The notes beneath the pieces are model-generated. The model made no database searches, was not told the origin of the DNA, and was given only the letters and a program-made list of their open reading frames with translations. DNA of 64,000 bases from Heterostelium multicystogenum (taxonomy: Eukaryota > Evosea > Eumycetozoa > Acytosteliales > Acytosteliaceae). The DNA is taken from the NCBI GenBank assembly GCA_003667245.1, contig RCNN01000496.1:124001-188000 (forward strand), in the 5' to 3' direction. Below, in pieces: positions 21,997 to 33,822 of this stretch (position 1 is its first letter; each line of letters begins with the position of its first letter). The position numbers and the translations under genes were made by a program.

Positions 21997-22239
21997 TTAG
22001 TTGTAGAACGGTGCATATAATAAATGGACACCACAAAATTTAGCAATGTTGGCATAGAAGCAATTATTTCTTCTAACTATGTACCTATATGAGATCTCTG
22101 GATAATATTTCTCACATTCATTCATACATAACTCCAAACACTCTGAGTTTGATTCTATCCATACTGGCCAAGCACTAACTAATAGACATTGGAAAACTAA
22201 GAAAATTATAGCTATAATGATACTTAATTTGCTATTCAT
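21997..22239 (-). CDS. Small secreted Cys-containing protein
   Basis: An 80-residue orphan. Residues 1-24 (MNSKLSIIIAIIFLVFQCLL) form a signal peptide with likely cleavage after VSA. The mature part has five cysteines spaced ECLELCMNECEKYY, then NNCFYANIAKFCGVH. I do not recognise the family. The gene is convergent with the PDE12-like gene (45 bp between stops). It could be a secreted signalling or matrix peptide; no function is assigned. Confidence 0.65.
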   Translation of the reverse strand: MNSKLSIIIAIIFLVFQCLLVSAWPVWIESNSECLELCMNECEKYYPEISYRYIVRRNNCFYANIAKFCGVHLLYAPFYN

Positions 22240-22562
22240 TGATAAACATATCTAATCTAATATAATCAATCTATTATTTACTAATCTAAATCAAACAAAA
22301 TTATTATTAGATATAAATAATATAAATCCATTCAACCACTTTTATTCTGATACTCGAATCGATTGGGTGAATTGGGTGTGTGTATTTGGTGGTATTGTAA
22401 TGTATCTCAAAATAAATCCAAACGAAATAAAACAGATATTATTATTATTATTAATAGGATACTAGATAATATAGAGCCAAACTTATCTGTCAGTTTGGAC
22501 TAATGTAAATTTATTTTAAAACTATATATTCTGTTGTTTGTTTGGTAAACCTATACACCAAA
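22240..22562. other. Gene-free spacer
   Basis: AT-rich DNA with a (TTA)n tract near 22438-22453. Probably the promoter of the secreted peptide gene and the 3' UTR of the E2 gene. No gene seen. Confidence 0.6.
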
Positions 22563-25113
22563 CTAAACTACATTATTATACATTTTTTTAGATTTCTTTT
22601 TCTTTCTGTTGTGGGTGTTGGCGATATTCGAGGTATCATTATTTACATTGTCTTGATCATTGTTACTAGTAGTGTTGGCTGGTGCAGGTGTAGTAATTGT
22701 TGTTGTTGTAGTTGTTGTAGTGGTGGTTGTTGTTGTGGTAGTAGTTTGATCGTTAAGGTTATTGGTGTTGTTGCTACTATTGTTATTGGTGGTTGGAACT
22801 ATATTGTCTTCTGTCGTTGGTGATGTCGAAAGTTCATTGGAGGGCGAGCCGTTGCAGTTTGCGCAACATTGGGGTGTTGTGTTTCCACTGTCTTGTTGTA
22901 TTATAATATTGGTAGGTACATTACTTGTTGTTGTATTTGCTGTCTCGTTATTGATATTGCTAGTTTGTGCAGGTACCTCTTCTTCTTCATCGACTCCATC
23001 TTCATCACCATCGTCATCTTCTTCTTCTTCATCCTCTACATTTTCATCGTCATCATCGTCTTCATCGTCATCATAGTTTTGATAGTCATCCTCATCCATC
23101 TCAAAGTAATCTATGTCCATGCCACGCTCAGCCATCTTTATTTTCTCAACGGATCTCTTATGCTCCTCTGGATTGGTGTCTGGGTGTGGAATGACAATAT
23201 GAGCTGGTTTTGCAGCATTGGCTTTCTCTACCAACTTGGCACAACGTTTCTTATATCCTTCACGATTCTGACGCCACTCAACACTAGCATCCACATTGGC
23301 TGGTGACGAACAGTTCGGATCACTGAGAATGGACATCACACTGAGGATGATTGTAGAAACCGTTTGTGTAGGTAGCCAACGCTCTTGAGGTAATTCTCCG
23401 GACAATGCATCCTCTCCTGGCGGATGGAGAATACTAATACAGACTTTTCCTTCCTTCTGGTATACATTTGGATGCCAGAATTCCGAAAGGAATCTCAAAG
23501 AGGGTGGACTCATTGGATAGTCCTTTGGAAATGTCAACAACAATTGGAAAACACCACCTTCATAAAATGTATCTTTTGGACCTTCTAAATATACCTTTAT
23601 TATTTTATATTATAGTACAATTTATATTTATTATTATATGTTTAATATTATATGGAATATGTCATTGGAAGTGTTATATCACAAATTGCCATATCATCAG
23701 TGTTGCCATTGCTACTGTTGATTTGTTGGACAATTGACAATGGTGTGGATGGAGGTGATGGAGGAATTGTGTTGGAATTCAAAATGGATGGTGAATAGTA
23801 GTAGAACATTGGCGAAGATGTATGTGATTGATTCATTTTTCTTTAGTTTTAATTTATATTGGTAAAGTTTAAGGTTGGAATGAAACTATAGTTATTTAGG
23901 TGTTGTAAAATAAATGATTTGATATCAAATTGGTTGTAAAGTTGGATTTATATAGTAGAGTTGCTCGACACTCTTTCTCACTTTCAATATTAATAATTGT
24001 TGTGAATTTTATTTTAACAACCAATAATATTATTCTATAAGAAAGAAATGATAAGATTGGAATTAGATAGTAAACATATTTCTGTCCATCGTTTTAAAAT
24101 TGAAACGCACTATCCAACACCTAAATAAAACAATAACAATGGAAGATATTGTGTTTGTTGTCCAAGCCCACTGCAAACGAGAAAGACACTCACTCAGGTC
24201 TCTCATACAATAAACATATGCATGTGGATATGTAGAATAGAATATCAATTAAGTGATGAGATGAAAGGTTAGTACTGGTGGGTGGGTGGGGGTGTGGTGA
24301 AAAAGAGACAGAATTGATATAAAAAAGATAGAGATTGAGTGAGTGAGTGATTTAAAAATCCAAAACAAATCCATCAACATATGATGAATGATTACTATCA
24401 TTAGTTGCAGTAGTGATACTAATGTTTATCTTATCCATCTATGCCTAATCTATTAAATTGGAAAAGTTATTATAAACCAAATAATATTTTCAGCCATTGA
24501 TTGATTGAGTCAGCTAGTTTGTTTGTTGACTGACTCATTTGAATAATATAATTCTAAAATCAAAATAATCTGAAATTGATTTGTTGATTGATGTTTATGG
24601 TGACATTGCATCACACTACTACTACAACCACCAAACAGTTTTGTCTGTTCGATTTCCAAATGCAACACCAACAATTGTTTAAATGTTTTACTTTATAACT
24701 TTAGTTTAATCAAGTTGACTATTTACCTTCCATTCATATAGTGATGATTCATTAACCAATTCGACTGTGAATCCTTCCACTGGATCTTTCATCAAACCTA
24801 TTAAAATAAATAAAAAATAAAATCATTCATTAATAATCTATTGTAATATTGTTGATCAACAACTTGTAAATTAAGCATAGTTGTTTGACTATTGTTGTTG
24901 ATTTTCAGCGGTTTAATAATCCTTTGCCAAAAATGTAATAATATTGTTTTCGTTTGGTTATTTGTTTGATGATTGGCAAAAAGGGTTTAACCATATAAAG
25001 TAAAAACCAAATTTGGTAGTATCCAATTTGATTTACTAAATATATATTAATGAATCTGGTTCAGATCAAATATACTTACTATTAAACTGATTAGCCAATA
25101 ATTTTGTTGTCAT
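22563..25113 (-). CDS. CDC34/UBE2R-type ubiquitin-conjugating enzyme E2
   Basis: E2 enzyme that works with SCF ubiquitin ligases. Three exons splice in phase: 25080-25113 (MTTKLLANQFN), 24727-24797 (SLMKDPVEGFTVELVNESSL ending YEWK) and 22563-23594 (starting VYLEGPKDTFYEGGVF). The catalytic region reads FWHPNVYQKEGKVCISILHP. The HPN motif and active Cys are followed by PPGEDALSGELPQERW, the acidic-loop insertion that marks the CDC34/UBE2R and UBE2G classes. SPANVDASVEWR and a long Asp/Glu tail (DEDDYQNYDDDEDDDDDE) are as in Cdc34, where the tail binds the SCF. After the acidic tail comes an Asn/Thr-rich extension and a Lys-rich end. The second intron, 23595-24726, is 1.13 kb, about ten times the usual size here. 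The assignment is firm. Confidence 0.93.
23648..23836 (-). CDS. Short Ser/Pro-rich open frame nested in the E2 intron (tentative)
   Basis: A 62-codon frame inside the 1.1 kb second intron of the CDC34-type gene, on the same strand. It starts MNQSHTSSPMFYYYSPSIL and is rich in Ser, Pro and Asn, with more G and C than the surrounding intron. It could be an alternative first exon, a nested gene or chance. No splice donor is visible that would join it to the following exon. Confidence 0.25.
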   Translation of the reverse strand: MNQSHTSSPMFYYYSPSILNSNTIPPSPPSTPLSIVQQINSSNGNTDDMAICDITLPMTYSI

Positions 25114-27397
25114 TTTTAACTAATCTTGATTTTACAAGCTTTTTATAATAGCTATTCTACTTCTTTATTAATTACTATTATTACTATTATTATTATTTAA
25201 AACTATTCAACAAACAATAGAATACTAGTTAAGCGATGTATACTACTCCCACTTTACTTTAATACTTCTACTACCTATATTCAATTAATTTAAACTACTA
25301 CAAACTATGCAATGACTAAAATTTATGGTCAACAATAATAACTAATGAATATATAATAATATTATTTGTTGAAATGTCTATTTAATACTAGTAATTGGTT
25401 ACTTTAATTCTTTCTTCAACTAAACTCTGTTTCTATTTCAAGTGTTGTCTTTATTATATTCAATTTACTACTAATATTGTTTATCTCGATAATCTAACTA
25501 TCTGTATCTCTCTTGTTTATTGTTTTTATTTATTTGGATGTTGTTGTTATTGTTATTGCTGGTGTAGAATGGGAAGTGAAGTGAAGGGGTTAACTGCGTA
25601 ACAAACTTTACTATAATCAATTTGATTATGTTCCTCTTGTTTTCTTTTTTTTTACTTCTAACAAACTTTGATGTAGGTGATGAATTTGACTATCTTTTTA
25701 TCTATCTATTTTTCGATGCTTGTTTGGTTTGGTTTGATTTGATTTGATTTGATTGATTGTTATGTAAAAGCTGTTGTTGCTGTTGATGTTGTCGCAATGA
25801 TACAAAGGTTGTAATGCTGTTGATTTGATGGATTGTTTTTGTTTTTTGATTTTAATAGTAATCAACTATTTTGGCGATTGTTGTTGATTGATTCAATTGG
25901 GAAAAGTGTATTATAGGTTATTGTAAGATTTGTCGAATCGCAACTTTTGCCTGCGATCTATGATCGATGTGGGTTGCTATAGTTGTATGCTTGTTTAATT
26001 TGGTTTGATTACTAATTACTATCGTTCACACTGCTAAATTTATTTATGTACTATTATTATTATTATTATTATTACTATTACTTATATAAATATTATTATT
26101 GTAGATAGATTTAATAAATATTAACTATTTATCATCAATTATATACAAAAAGGATTGATAAAGTTGTTAGAAATGTTGTTGATTGTTTACAGTACAATTT
26201 GTTTGATTGATTGATTGATTGAATACTGGATGGATGGATTGATTGATTGATTGCACAATACAATTGAGATGTTTTATTACTCCTATTGATAAATCAATTG
26301 TTTATTTATGTGTCTGTTAATAATGATTGTCATAAATCAAACGAGTCAACATGTTATTGTTTTTCACACCCTTTACTTCATCTCACCCACCACATCATAC
26401 CCACACCTCCGTACTCTCACTTCTTTTTATAAATGAGATGAACGATGCTGATACAACAACATCAAGCTCGACTCAGTGATAAGCCAATGGTATCCTCATC
26501 TCAAACACACACACACCAACATAAATCAGATACCCACATACCACTTCTAAACTAAAAAAACCACTACTACTTCTAACTGAATAACACAAACAAAATGCAT
26601 TACCAGCTACTCCCCATAAACTATATACAAGCTAATATTAAAATAAATATATATTTATATATGTATATATAATATTTAATTGTACCTATAAATAAAACAA
26701 ACTATAGCAACAACTTAAATTACCTTAAATAGGTAGGAATATAATAAAAATAACACTCTATCATTATTCATTATGTTTTGCTTTGTTTGTTTGTTACCAC
26801 CAACAATTTAATTATAGATTATTAGAAATTTTATTTATATATTGATCTATTTTAGGATGGTATTCAGTGAGTAAAAGATAGATAAACTATCCTACTTTAA
26901 TTAATTTAGTCTTTGCAAGCATCAAATTAATTTGGCGTACCCTATCTTTTAAAAATAATGTGAACTTCAGCAAGAGGTATTCTACACAAGTCAATGATGG
27001 AAGTGGGTTGGAATGAGCAGTTTTCAATAATATTAAAAACCCAAATATTATTGATTTTTTTGTTTGAATTTCAATTGGGTTTTATTATCAATAAAATGTG
27101 TTGGTGCCAAAATCAATCATATTATGATTAAAAATAATCAAAATAGCAAAAAATCCATTTTGTCATTAAAATTGTTTTTAAAAATTTTTTTTGTTTTTTT
27201 TTTAGTGAATTCAGGTATCATATTGGATTAGAGCACTAACATCACAAAAGTTATCTTGTCAAATTTATTGATTATTATATTCAATTTGTATTATAAACAG
27301 CAGCTGCATCCTTCACCGCCGCAATCAAATTAAAAACAACCCTATTCCTTGTACAACATCAACAATCAATCAATCAAAAATATACATATAAATCAAA
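25114..27397. other. Large gene-free divergent intergenic region
   Basis: 2.3 kb between the divergently transcribed E2 and ARPC5 genes. It is AT-rich with (ATT)n near 26050-26075, repeated TTGAT/GATT units near 25735-25760 and 26200-26250, and a (CA)n tract near 26500. It should contain both promoters. I see no gene and no convincing RNA. Confidence 0.65.
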
Positions 27398-27940
27398 ATG
27401 AGCAACTACGAAGAAGAGAACATCGAGGAGAAGACCACCGGTGGAAAGTCAGATGCTGAATACAAGTCTGATATCGCCGCCAGAGAGAGAGAGGTCACCA
27501 AGTTTTTGAATCAGTAAGTATAGAGGTGGTTGTGATGGCATTGGAGACATGTCAGACACCGCTATCTAAGCTTGGCATGACTAGTCACTAACAATGGATT
27601 TGGTTGATAATTTTGCAGAAGTAAAGCTGTTGATGCCTTGCCAATTGTATTGCAAGACCCACCCATCTACACTAAAACACAGGCAATTAAAGATCAAAAC
27701 GCTGCAATCGTCATCAACGTTTTGTCAAACATCAAAGAAAAGGAAATCGACGGTTGTTTAGAGTCACTCGATGCTGATCAATTGGATATTTTGATGAAAT
27801 ACATCTATCGTGGTCTCGCTGCTGCTGCCACCTCTGACAACACAAATGCTGCAATCTTTTTCAAGTGGTACGAAGCCACCTTGAAGAAGGCTGGTATGGG
27901 ATGCGTTGTTCGTGCCATCTCTGAGAAAAAGACAGTTTAA
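27398..27940 (+). CDS. arcE: Arp2/3 complex subunit 5 (p16-Arc, ARPC5)
   Basis: Smallest subunit of the seven-member Arp2/3 complex that nucleates branched actin at the leading edge and at endocytic sites. Exons 27398-27513 and 27619-27940 join in phase at LNQ|SKAVDAL. The intron has a GTAAGT donor, CACTAACAA branch motif and TTTTGCAG acceptor. The protein (about 145 residues) has the family landmarks: an acidic start, KSDIAAREREVTKFLNQ, ALPIVLQDPPIYTKTQAIKD, LDILMKYIYRGL, FFKWYEATLKKAGMGCVVRA. The length matches the family and there is no frame break. The symbol follows Dictyostelium usage. Confidence 0.95.
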
Positions 27941-28173
27941 AGAATATTTAATCAAATAATAAATTAACCAACATCATCATCAACCACCAATAACAATCAA
28001 TTATCTAAATACCTAATGTTTATAACAATGATTCAGTAACCCAAAAATCAACTACAACAACATAATAAACTAATAAACAAAAAAACCAATTAGATTATTT
28101 ATTAACTCTAAATGTCCGCTGCTTCGATCGCTAAACTATTAATATACAATGCGACATGATATCATTCCAGAAA

Positions 28174-29046
28174 CTACTTAAAGTAATGGAGTATATAATA
28201 TTTCATTTCCAAGTCAATCGTAATCGTTGAATTGTTCTTTCCCCTAGGGAATGGTTCATCGTCCAATCGCTGCAGACTTACATTAAATTTAAAAGGATTG
28301 AATAGATGAAACTTTTTTTCAAGGTCATCCTTCAGATGCATACAAGCATAATCAAAATCTCCCAATCGTTCGCAACTACATATTTCCAGTGGTCTTGTTA
28401 ATTTATCTAAACAATAATAATGGGGGTGGAACAATTAGATTTGTATTGAAGTAATATTTCAATTGGTTTGGCTACAATACCTTTAAATTTTAATATTTTC
28501 TCTTTGGGATAGGCTATTAATGTGCTATGTTCATTGTCAATGGTTATGGTTGGCATCGGAATAGGACAATATTCATCAGAATCTGAGGGCTTTTCAAGAG
28601 TTCCGGAAATTAAATTCAATTTAAAAGAATCATTTGTGGTTTTCGATGATAATACAACTTGACTGGATAAATTGGGATTCTTCGACTCTGGTAGCCCAGT
28701 GAATTTGACAACCACAGGAGTATTGAATTGATTTTCATATTTTAATATGGTGAACGACTCTAAATAGATGGTCGATAGGTCTGGTCTTCTATTATCATTC
28801 GTATCGAGTAAAGCTTTTATATCATTTCCAGAAGGTGACCAAAATTTGCTTTTTCCCATAGACATCATTTCCTGATCTCCACCAAAGATCAAACTAAATT
28901 TTTACTATGGTAAACTGTGAATTATTCGTATTGTTTGTAATAGAACCGGTGTTTGAAAATTTGGATCTTCCTGTACTTTTAGATGAATTCCTTGCATTGG
29001 AATTTCTTTGTGGTGGAGTCTGCGATATAATATCAAGGTAAGGCAT
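28174..29046 (-). CDS. Orphan protein, unknown function, two frame breaks
   Basis: Three frames in a row make a plausible single gene. It starts at 29046 (MPYLDIISQTPPQRNSNARN, a Ser/Asn-rich head), shifts by one A in an A5 run near 28902 to SLIFGGDQEMMSMGKSKFW, and shifts again in a C5 run near 28425 to HPHYYCLDKLTRPLEICSC. It ends TITIDLEMKYYILHYFK. The middle has beta-strand character (TPVVVKFTGLPES, SSQVVLSSKTTNDSFKLNLI, EKILKFKGIVAKPIEILLQY). The last third contains CSCERLGDFDYACMHLKDDL. I recognise no domain. There are no membrane segments or signal peptide. It lies between convergent ARPC5 and divergent NOP10. Confidence 0.55.
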
Positions 29047-29607
29047 CTTTTAAAGAATAATAAAAATATCAGAGAATTTAATATTATGTTAGAGTATTTG
29101 AAATAAAAGTTTGAATTCAAGAACAAAAACCGAAAAGGTTTCTTAATTCGACTAAATTTATAGGTTTGATTTCAAACAAATTTTTGCAAATTTTTATTTT
29201 AATTTTGTGTGATTCAAGCCTAATCATTGATTTCTCAATTTATTTTAGGGGGTGTTATTTCAATGTGTCTGTGGAAACAAATATTTATATAACTGTATCT
29301 AGGTTTAAATATTGATCAAACTCTTGTTGAGGTCTTTTTCTTTTATTCAAATATTATTTTCGAAAATGAACTTAACAACAAGAATAAAGTTTCTTTTGAG
29401 GTCACCTGATTATTATCAATAGAGATTGGTAATATTGTAGTGATGAAATTGAAAAAAAAAAACGACAAGAAAAAAAATTTTTTTTAAAAATATTTAAAAT
29501 ACAAAAACGATAAATTATTTGACGATATTTCAATAACAATAGTAATCATCAAAAGCTATATTTTAATATATATATATATATACATAATAAATAAATAATA
29601 CACAAAA
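29047..29607. other. Gene-free divergent spacer
   Basis: Divergent promoter region of the orphan gene and NOP10. It holds an A/T homopolymer stretch at 29452-29495 and an (AT)n tract at 29566-29582. No gene seen. Confidence 0.65.
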
Positions 29608-30037
29608 ATGCATTTAATGTACTATGTTGAAAATGGTGAAAGAAAGTACACTTTAAAGGTATGAATCAATATCAGTGATACAGAAAGATATCTATATATA
29701 TCTTTATGATTTCTCATGTCTTTTTGGTCCAAGAACACATTGAGTTAAAGTAGTTGATTTATTATTAGTTCATAACACTAACATATATTGTCAATTTAAA
29801 TCATTATAGAAAAAGGGACCAAAGGGACAATTCGCTTACTCTGCTCACCCAGGTATATATTATTCTATTACATATTTATGCTTATATAGATTTCCTTAAT
29901 ATCTAATTGTACTAACGATCTAAATTCCAATTCATACAGCTCGTTTTTCAGTAGATGATAAATACTCAAGAGAAAGAATTACTTTGAAGAAGAGATTCAA
30001 CGTTTTACTCACTCAAACTCCAGCACCACAATATTAA
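29608..30037 (+). CDS. nop10: H/ACA ribonucleoprotein subunit NOP10
   Basis: Small core protein of box H/ACA snoRNPs, needed for rRNA pseudouridylation, pre-rRNA processing and telomerase RNP stability in the nucleolus. Three tiny exons join in phase: 29608-29658 ([17 protein letters not shown]), 29810-29852 ([14 protein letters not shown]) and 29940-30037 ([20 protein letters not shown], ending TPAPQY). The protein of about 63 residues matches the NOP10 family along its whole length (YTLKK, SAHPARFSxDDKYSRxRITxKKRF). Introns have GTATGA..TATAG and GTATAT..ACAG ends, and intron 1 has a CACTAACA branch motif. The exons are too short to be found by open-frame length alone. Confidence 0.96.
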
Positions 30038-30267
30038 ATAATAATAATAATAATAAAACTAAACACACGAACATATATATAATAATATCAAGAGAGAGAT
30101 ATATGAAGAATGATTTTATTTATAAAAGTCTAACTAGGTATCAGATTAAAGGATGTAGCAATGACACCTTGAGAGCAAATGGTAATATTCATTTGTACAG
30201 TATATAAATCTTATATGTTGTTGTTTTATCTATCTATCCTATCTATCCTATCTATTCTATCTATGAT

Positions 30268-31639
30268 CTAGTACTTTCGATTTTCCTCTTCGGCCATTGT
30301 GTGGAGTACTTTAACAATGTCAGATACCGACACCACAGACAACGGTTTGTTGTTCATTCTGCCATCTACCAATCCTTCAATAATGAATATTCTATGAACT
30401 TTGGTAGCTGCTATCTTGCCAATGACATCTCTTATTCTAGTGTGTGGTGTACAGATAATAGGTGTTCTTTGAAGTGATGTCTATCATAATTAAAATATAA
30501 ACATAAACATATTAGAATGTGGCTTAATGATTATCTAATTGTAATGGCTATAATTACATTGGTTTTACCAATAGTTGGAACATAGAACTCTGACAGAGGT
30601 TGTTTCAATCTATTCAAATCTATCTTGGCATTCTTTTAATATCATTAAAATATATAATATTTGTTAATAGCTTATATGATATCATTCTTAACTATATAAA
30701 CTACCTTTATATCTATTACAGAGATGCTATCTACCAATTCGTCGTCTGTCTCACTGACAATGGGCATACCATAAATGTTATTCTCTGACAACTTTCTAAA
30801 GGCGTCGATTGCTAACTTGGAGTTGGCAATAGATATAATCTTTTTCTCCTGAGTAAAGATGTGATACTCTTCCAACTGTTACATTTTAATATTAGTATTT
30901 TGTCTCGTTATTTTATCCATCAAGGACTTGACTTACTGTTTTTTCAAAGGATGGCCCAAGTTTGGTACGCTAGTTTTAGTGATTACACTGGTTAATATAA
31001 TTGATTAGATATAATATTCATTTATATCATACATTTTGGTCTACCCATTTAATGATGGACATCTCAGAAATGATTTGAATATCCTTAGGGGTAGGTCCCG
31101 TTGATACACATATTCTATGTATCTTTTTATCAAAGTGATTCAATAAATCCATAACTCTACAATCTTTTTGGACGATTGGGCAACCACGAACCATTTCTCC
31201 AGTTTCTGGATTGGTGACAAGATATCGAACAGTGTAGTCATCGGGTACACTTGCTTTCAGATTATTATCACTGTCGAAAAGTGAGACGATATGAGAGCAT
31301 AGATCTTTTACATCCAACATTGACACCCATTTATTCTCTGATTTGGAGAAAACTGGAATTGACAATACTTTTTGTGAGCAGATGACCTAATTAGATTATT
31401 TCGGAGAAACAATGTTAAATTAGTGTAACTCATTTATAATAAGATAGGATACCAACATCGAAAGCTTTATGAACAGAGTCATCCAAATCCACCCACAACA
31501 ATGGTTTTGTTACAGTTTTTTTCAAGAGGGATGTGTTTTCCAAAGGAGTACTGAGTAAGTCGAGAAATTCTTTGGAGGTTGTGGCACATGGTCCACTGGA
31601 TCTTAGGGGTAGTGAAGAATATTGGGTTGTTGTTGTCAT
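30268..31639 (-). CDS. Four-CBS-domain protein (AMPK-gamma-like architecture)
   Basis: Multi-exon protein built of CBS motifs, which bind adenine nucleotides. Exon 1 (31457-31639) starts MTTTTQYSSLPLRSSGPCAT and contains KKTVTKPLLWVDLDDSVHKA. Exon 2 (31033-31386) has VLSIPVFSKSENKWVSMLDV and later RVMDLLNHFDKKIHRICVST. A small exon (about 30939-30990), then about 30705-30880 carries NNIYGMPIVSETDDELVDSI and VIDIK. A short linker exon lies at about 30555-30632. The last exon (30268-about 30480) has TPIICTPHTRIRDVIGKIAA, VHRIFIIE and PLSVVSVSDIVKVLHTMAEE. That is four CBS units in two pairs, as in AMPK gamma/Snf4. Exact orthology with AMPK gamma is not certain, because dictyostelids have other CBS proteins. 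The exon 1 donor (GTTGGT) is atypical. Confidence 0.78.
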
Positions 31640-32878
31640 ATTTCCATAAAATATTAAAAAAATATAATAAGGAATGCAAATATTACTTTGTTTTTAGTGT
31701 TAAACTATGACCTTTTAGCTATAAAAGTAACTAATATCAGACGGAATGAATAAGTACAATTCTAATTATTACTGATAAGACATTAATTTAAAAAAATAAA
31801 AGTTAAAGTAAAACAAGCTGGCTGTTTGATAGGAGTCAAAACATGGAACAGAGCACCTCTATTTCCAAAATATTAAAATAATAATTTAAAAGCACAATTA
31901 CCAAAATCCTGAAATCATTTTTAATTTCCATCTATATGTCTAAGCTTAGTGTTGGTCAAACCCTACCCGTGTGGTGTTGGTTTGTCGAAAGATAACATAA
32001 TATAAAATATTTAACCATAAAGATAGAATTCCTAAAAGAGCCAACCAGATTTAAATTTGTTTTTCTCCAGAAAAAAATAACAACCCTATTTTATTTTTGA
32101 AGTTTTTTGTTTTTATACACCATCCAACCAAACACACACACTGCGGCTCCGTTCCACTTTTTCATTTTTATGAACGTCTACTCCTTCATCCCTGTGATTT
32201 CAAAACAAATAGAGGGACGTAAAGAGTGTTGGTGTTTAGTTTTCTCATGAATACAGTGTTTATTTGAAAAGCAAATACTGTATTGATAGCATTTGTGCTT
32301 TTTTAACCTTTATTGTCTTGAATATGACCTCAATCTGGTGATGAACATAGATCTGATTTTGAAGTAAATAAACACACCAACCATCAAGACAAGACTTGAG
32401 ATAAATACTACTACTACATCACCCATCATCATCAACCAAAGTTAATTAATTTCATTCAAATTAATTAGGTATTATTAAATTATATTAATGATGAATGTTG
32501 TTGACTAATGATGTCAATTACGATGAAAACAAAACTAAATTTAATTAAACTTACTAACTAATTAACTACCCAACATTCATTCTTAGCAATTACAATAAAT
32601 GATAATAAAGAATTCTATTGTTGTTTTGCTTTGATCATACCAACCTGTTGTATTGTCTGTCATCTACTGTTTCCTTTTTGTTGGTAATTATAATATTGTC
32701 TCATGATTGCCAAATTAATTGTTGCTATGATTTGAATGATGGTTGGTGATTTGATTTAATCTGTCTAAATTTGGATGGAATGATCTATAGTTAGTAGGAA
32801 TGAACGGCCCATTCTGTATAGGTTATTTTCCACCGAGATTTTTTATTATTCTATACTAAAAAGAATTAAGGATCATGT
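31640..32878. other. Gene-free intergenic region
   Basis: 1.2 kb of AT-rich DNA upstream of the CBS gene and downstream of L35. No open gene. A slightly GC-richer patch near 32125-32220 (CACACACTGCGGCTCCGTTCC) may be promoter sequence. Confidence 0.6.
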
Positions 32879-33455
32879 TTAAGCCTTGACAGCGAAGACA
32901 CGTGGTGAGAAGTGAGCTCTTTGCTTCAAAAACCTTGAGTGGGACGGCGTTCTTTTGAGCAGTGGTCAATTGTCTTCTGATGGCTCTGGTCTTCTTTTGA
33001 CGGAGATCAGTTGGCAACTTGTTTCTGGCAGCACCCTTGTAGTAAGCACGCAATTGGTTCTTTCTTTGGGTGTTGAAAACAGTCAAAACACGAGCAATTG
33101 ACTTACGGACGACACCACTATATGATTTCAGTAATGTTGAATGTGTTAAAACTACTGTCATAGATTCACATATATAACTTGATATTTACATCTTGGCGAG
33201 CTTGCTTGGAGCAGCAGCCTTAACTTGGTTGACTCTGAGTGAAGATAACTCAGTCTTGAGGTTGTTGAGTTGTTCCAACAACTCGTTCTTCTTTTGCTTT
33301 CTGAGTTCGTGAGCCTTGATCTTTTCAGCTGAAAATGTATGTTAATATCATCTCTTCTGTATGTAGTAAGTAGAGGGGAGTAGGAGAGAGGAGACAGAGT
33401 AGATGCTAGATAGTAGGTAGGTAGACATAGGATAAGTAGATAATAACATACACAT
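32879..33455 (-). CDS. rpl35: 60S ribosomal protein L35 (uL29)
   Basis: Component of the large subunit near the polypeptide exit tunnel. The start codon sits in a 4-nt coding exon (33452-33455, ATGT) followed by a GTATGT donor. Exon 2 (33190-33328) continues in phase as [40 protein letters not shown]. Exon 3 (32879-33117) gives the signature [20 protein letters not shown] and [12 protein letters not shown]. The final 20 or so codons need one shift in the T5 run near 32933 to read [16 protein letters not shown], the expected L35 end (family ends xxYAVKA). Because L35 is essential, this shift is almost certainly a sequence error. An intron right after the start codon is common in ribosomal protein genes. 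Confidence 0.94.
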
Positions 33456-33822
33456 TGTAATATTGGTGGAATTCTGGTATGGAAACGAGATACTCTAATC
33501 AAAAGCACCGTTGTCTATAGTGTGCCAGAGCTGTCAGAGTGTGAGCGAGGAGCACTACGAGGAGAGAATCGCACGCCCCACACTGCGCTGCTGAAATTTT
33601 CAAAAAAATAAAAATAAAAATTCAAACAATTAAAAATTTCATTTGTAAACGAACTACGAAAATTTTATCAAAAATGGTAATGATGCAATTCCACTTCAAT
33701 TTCATTTACCATCAGGTGATAGTTAATGAAATTATAGATATATATATATATATATATATAGTAAAAGTGGTAGTGGTGATAGTCAAGCAAGTTTTTGACA
33801 TCTTAGATTTTCGATATCAAGC
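33456..33822. other. Divergent promoter region, L35 / IP5 2-kinase
   Basis: Contains a GC-rich patch (33508-33590) next to the L35 start, unusual for this AT-rich genome, and an (AT)n tract at 33739-33760. Short Asn/Ser-rich open pieces at 33672-33815 could be an extended, frame-broken N-terminus of the kinase. Confidence 0.5.

Noticed and set aside
22542..23306. Plus-strand open frames opposite the CDC34-type gene
   Set aside because: They mirror the acidic and Asn/Thr-rich tail of the E2 on the other strand and are only Ser, Cys and Val repeats.
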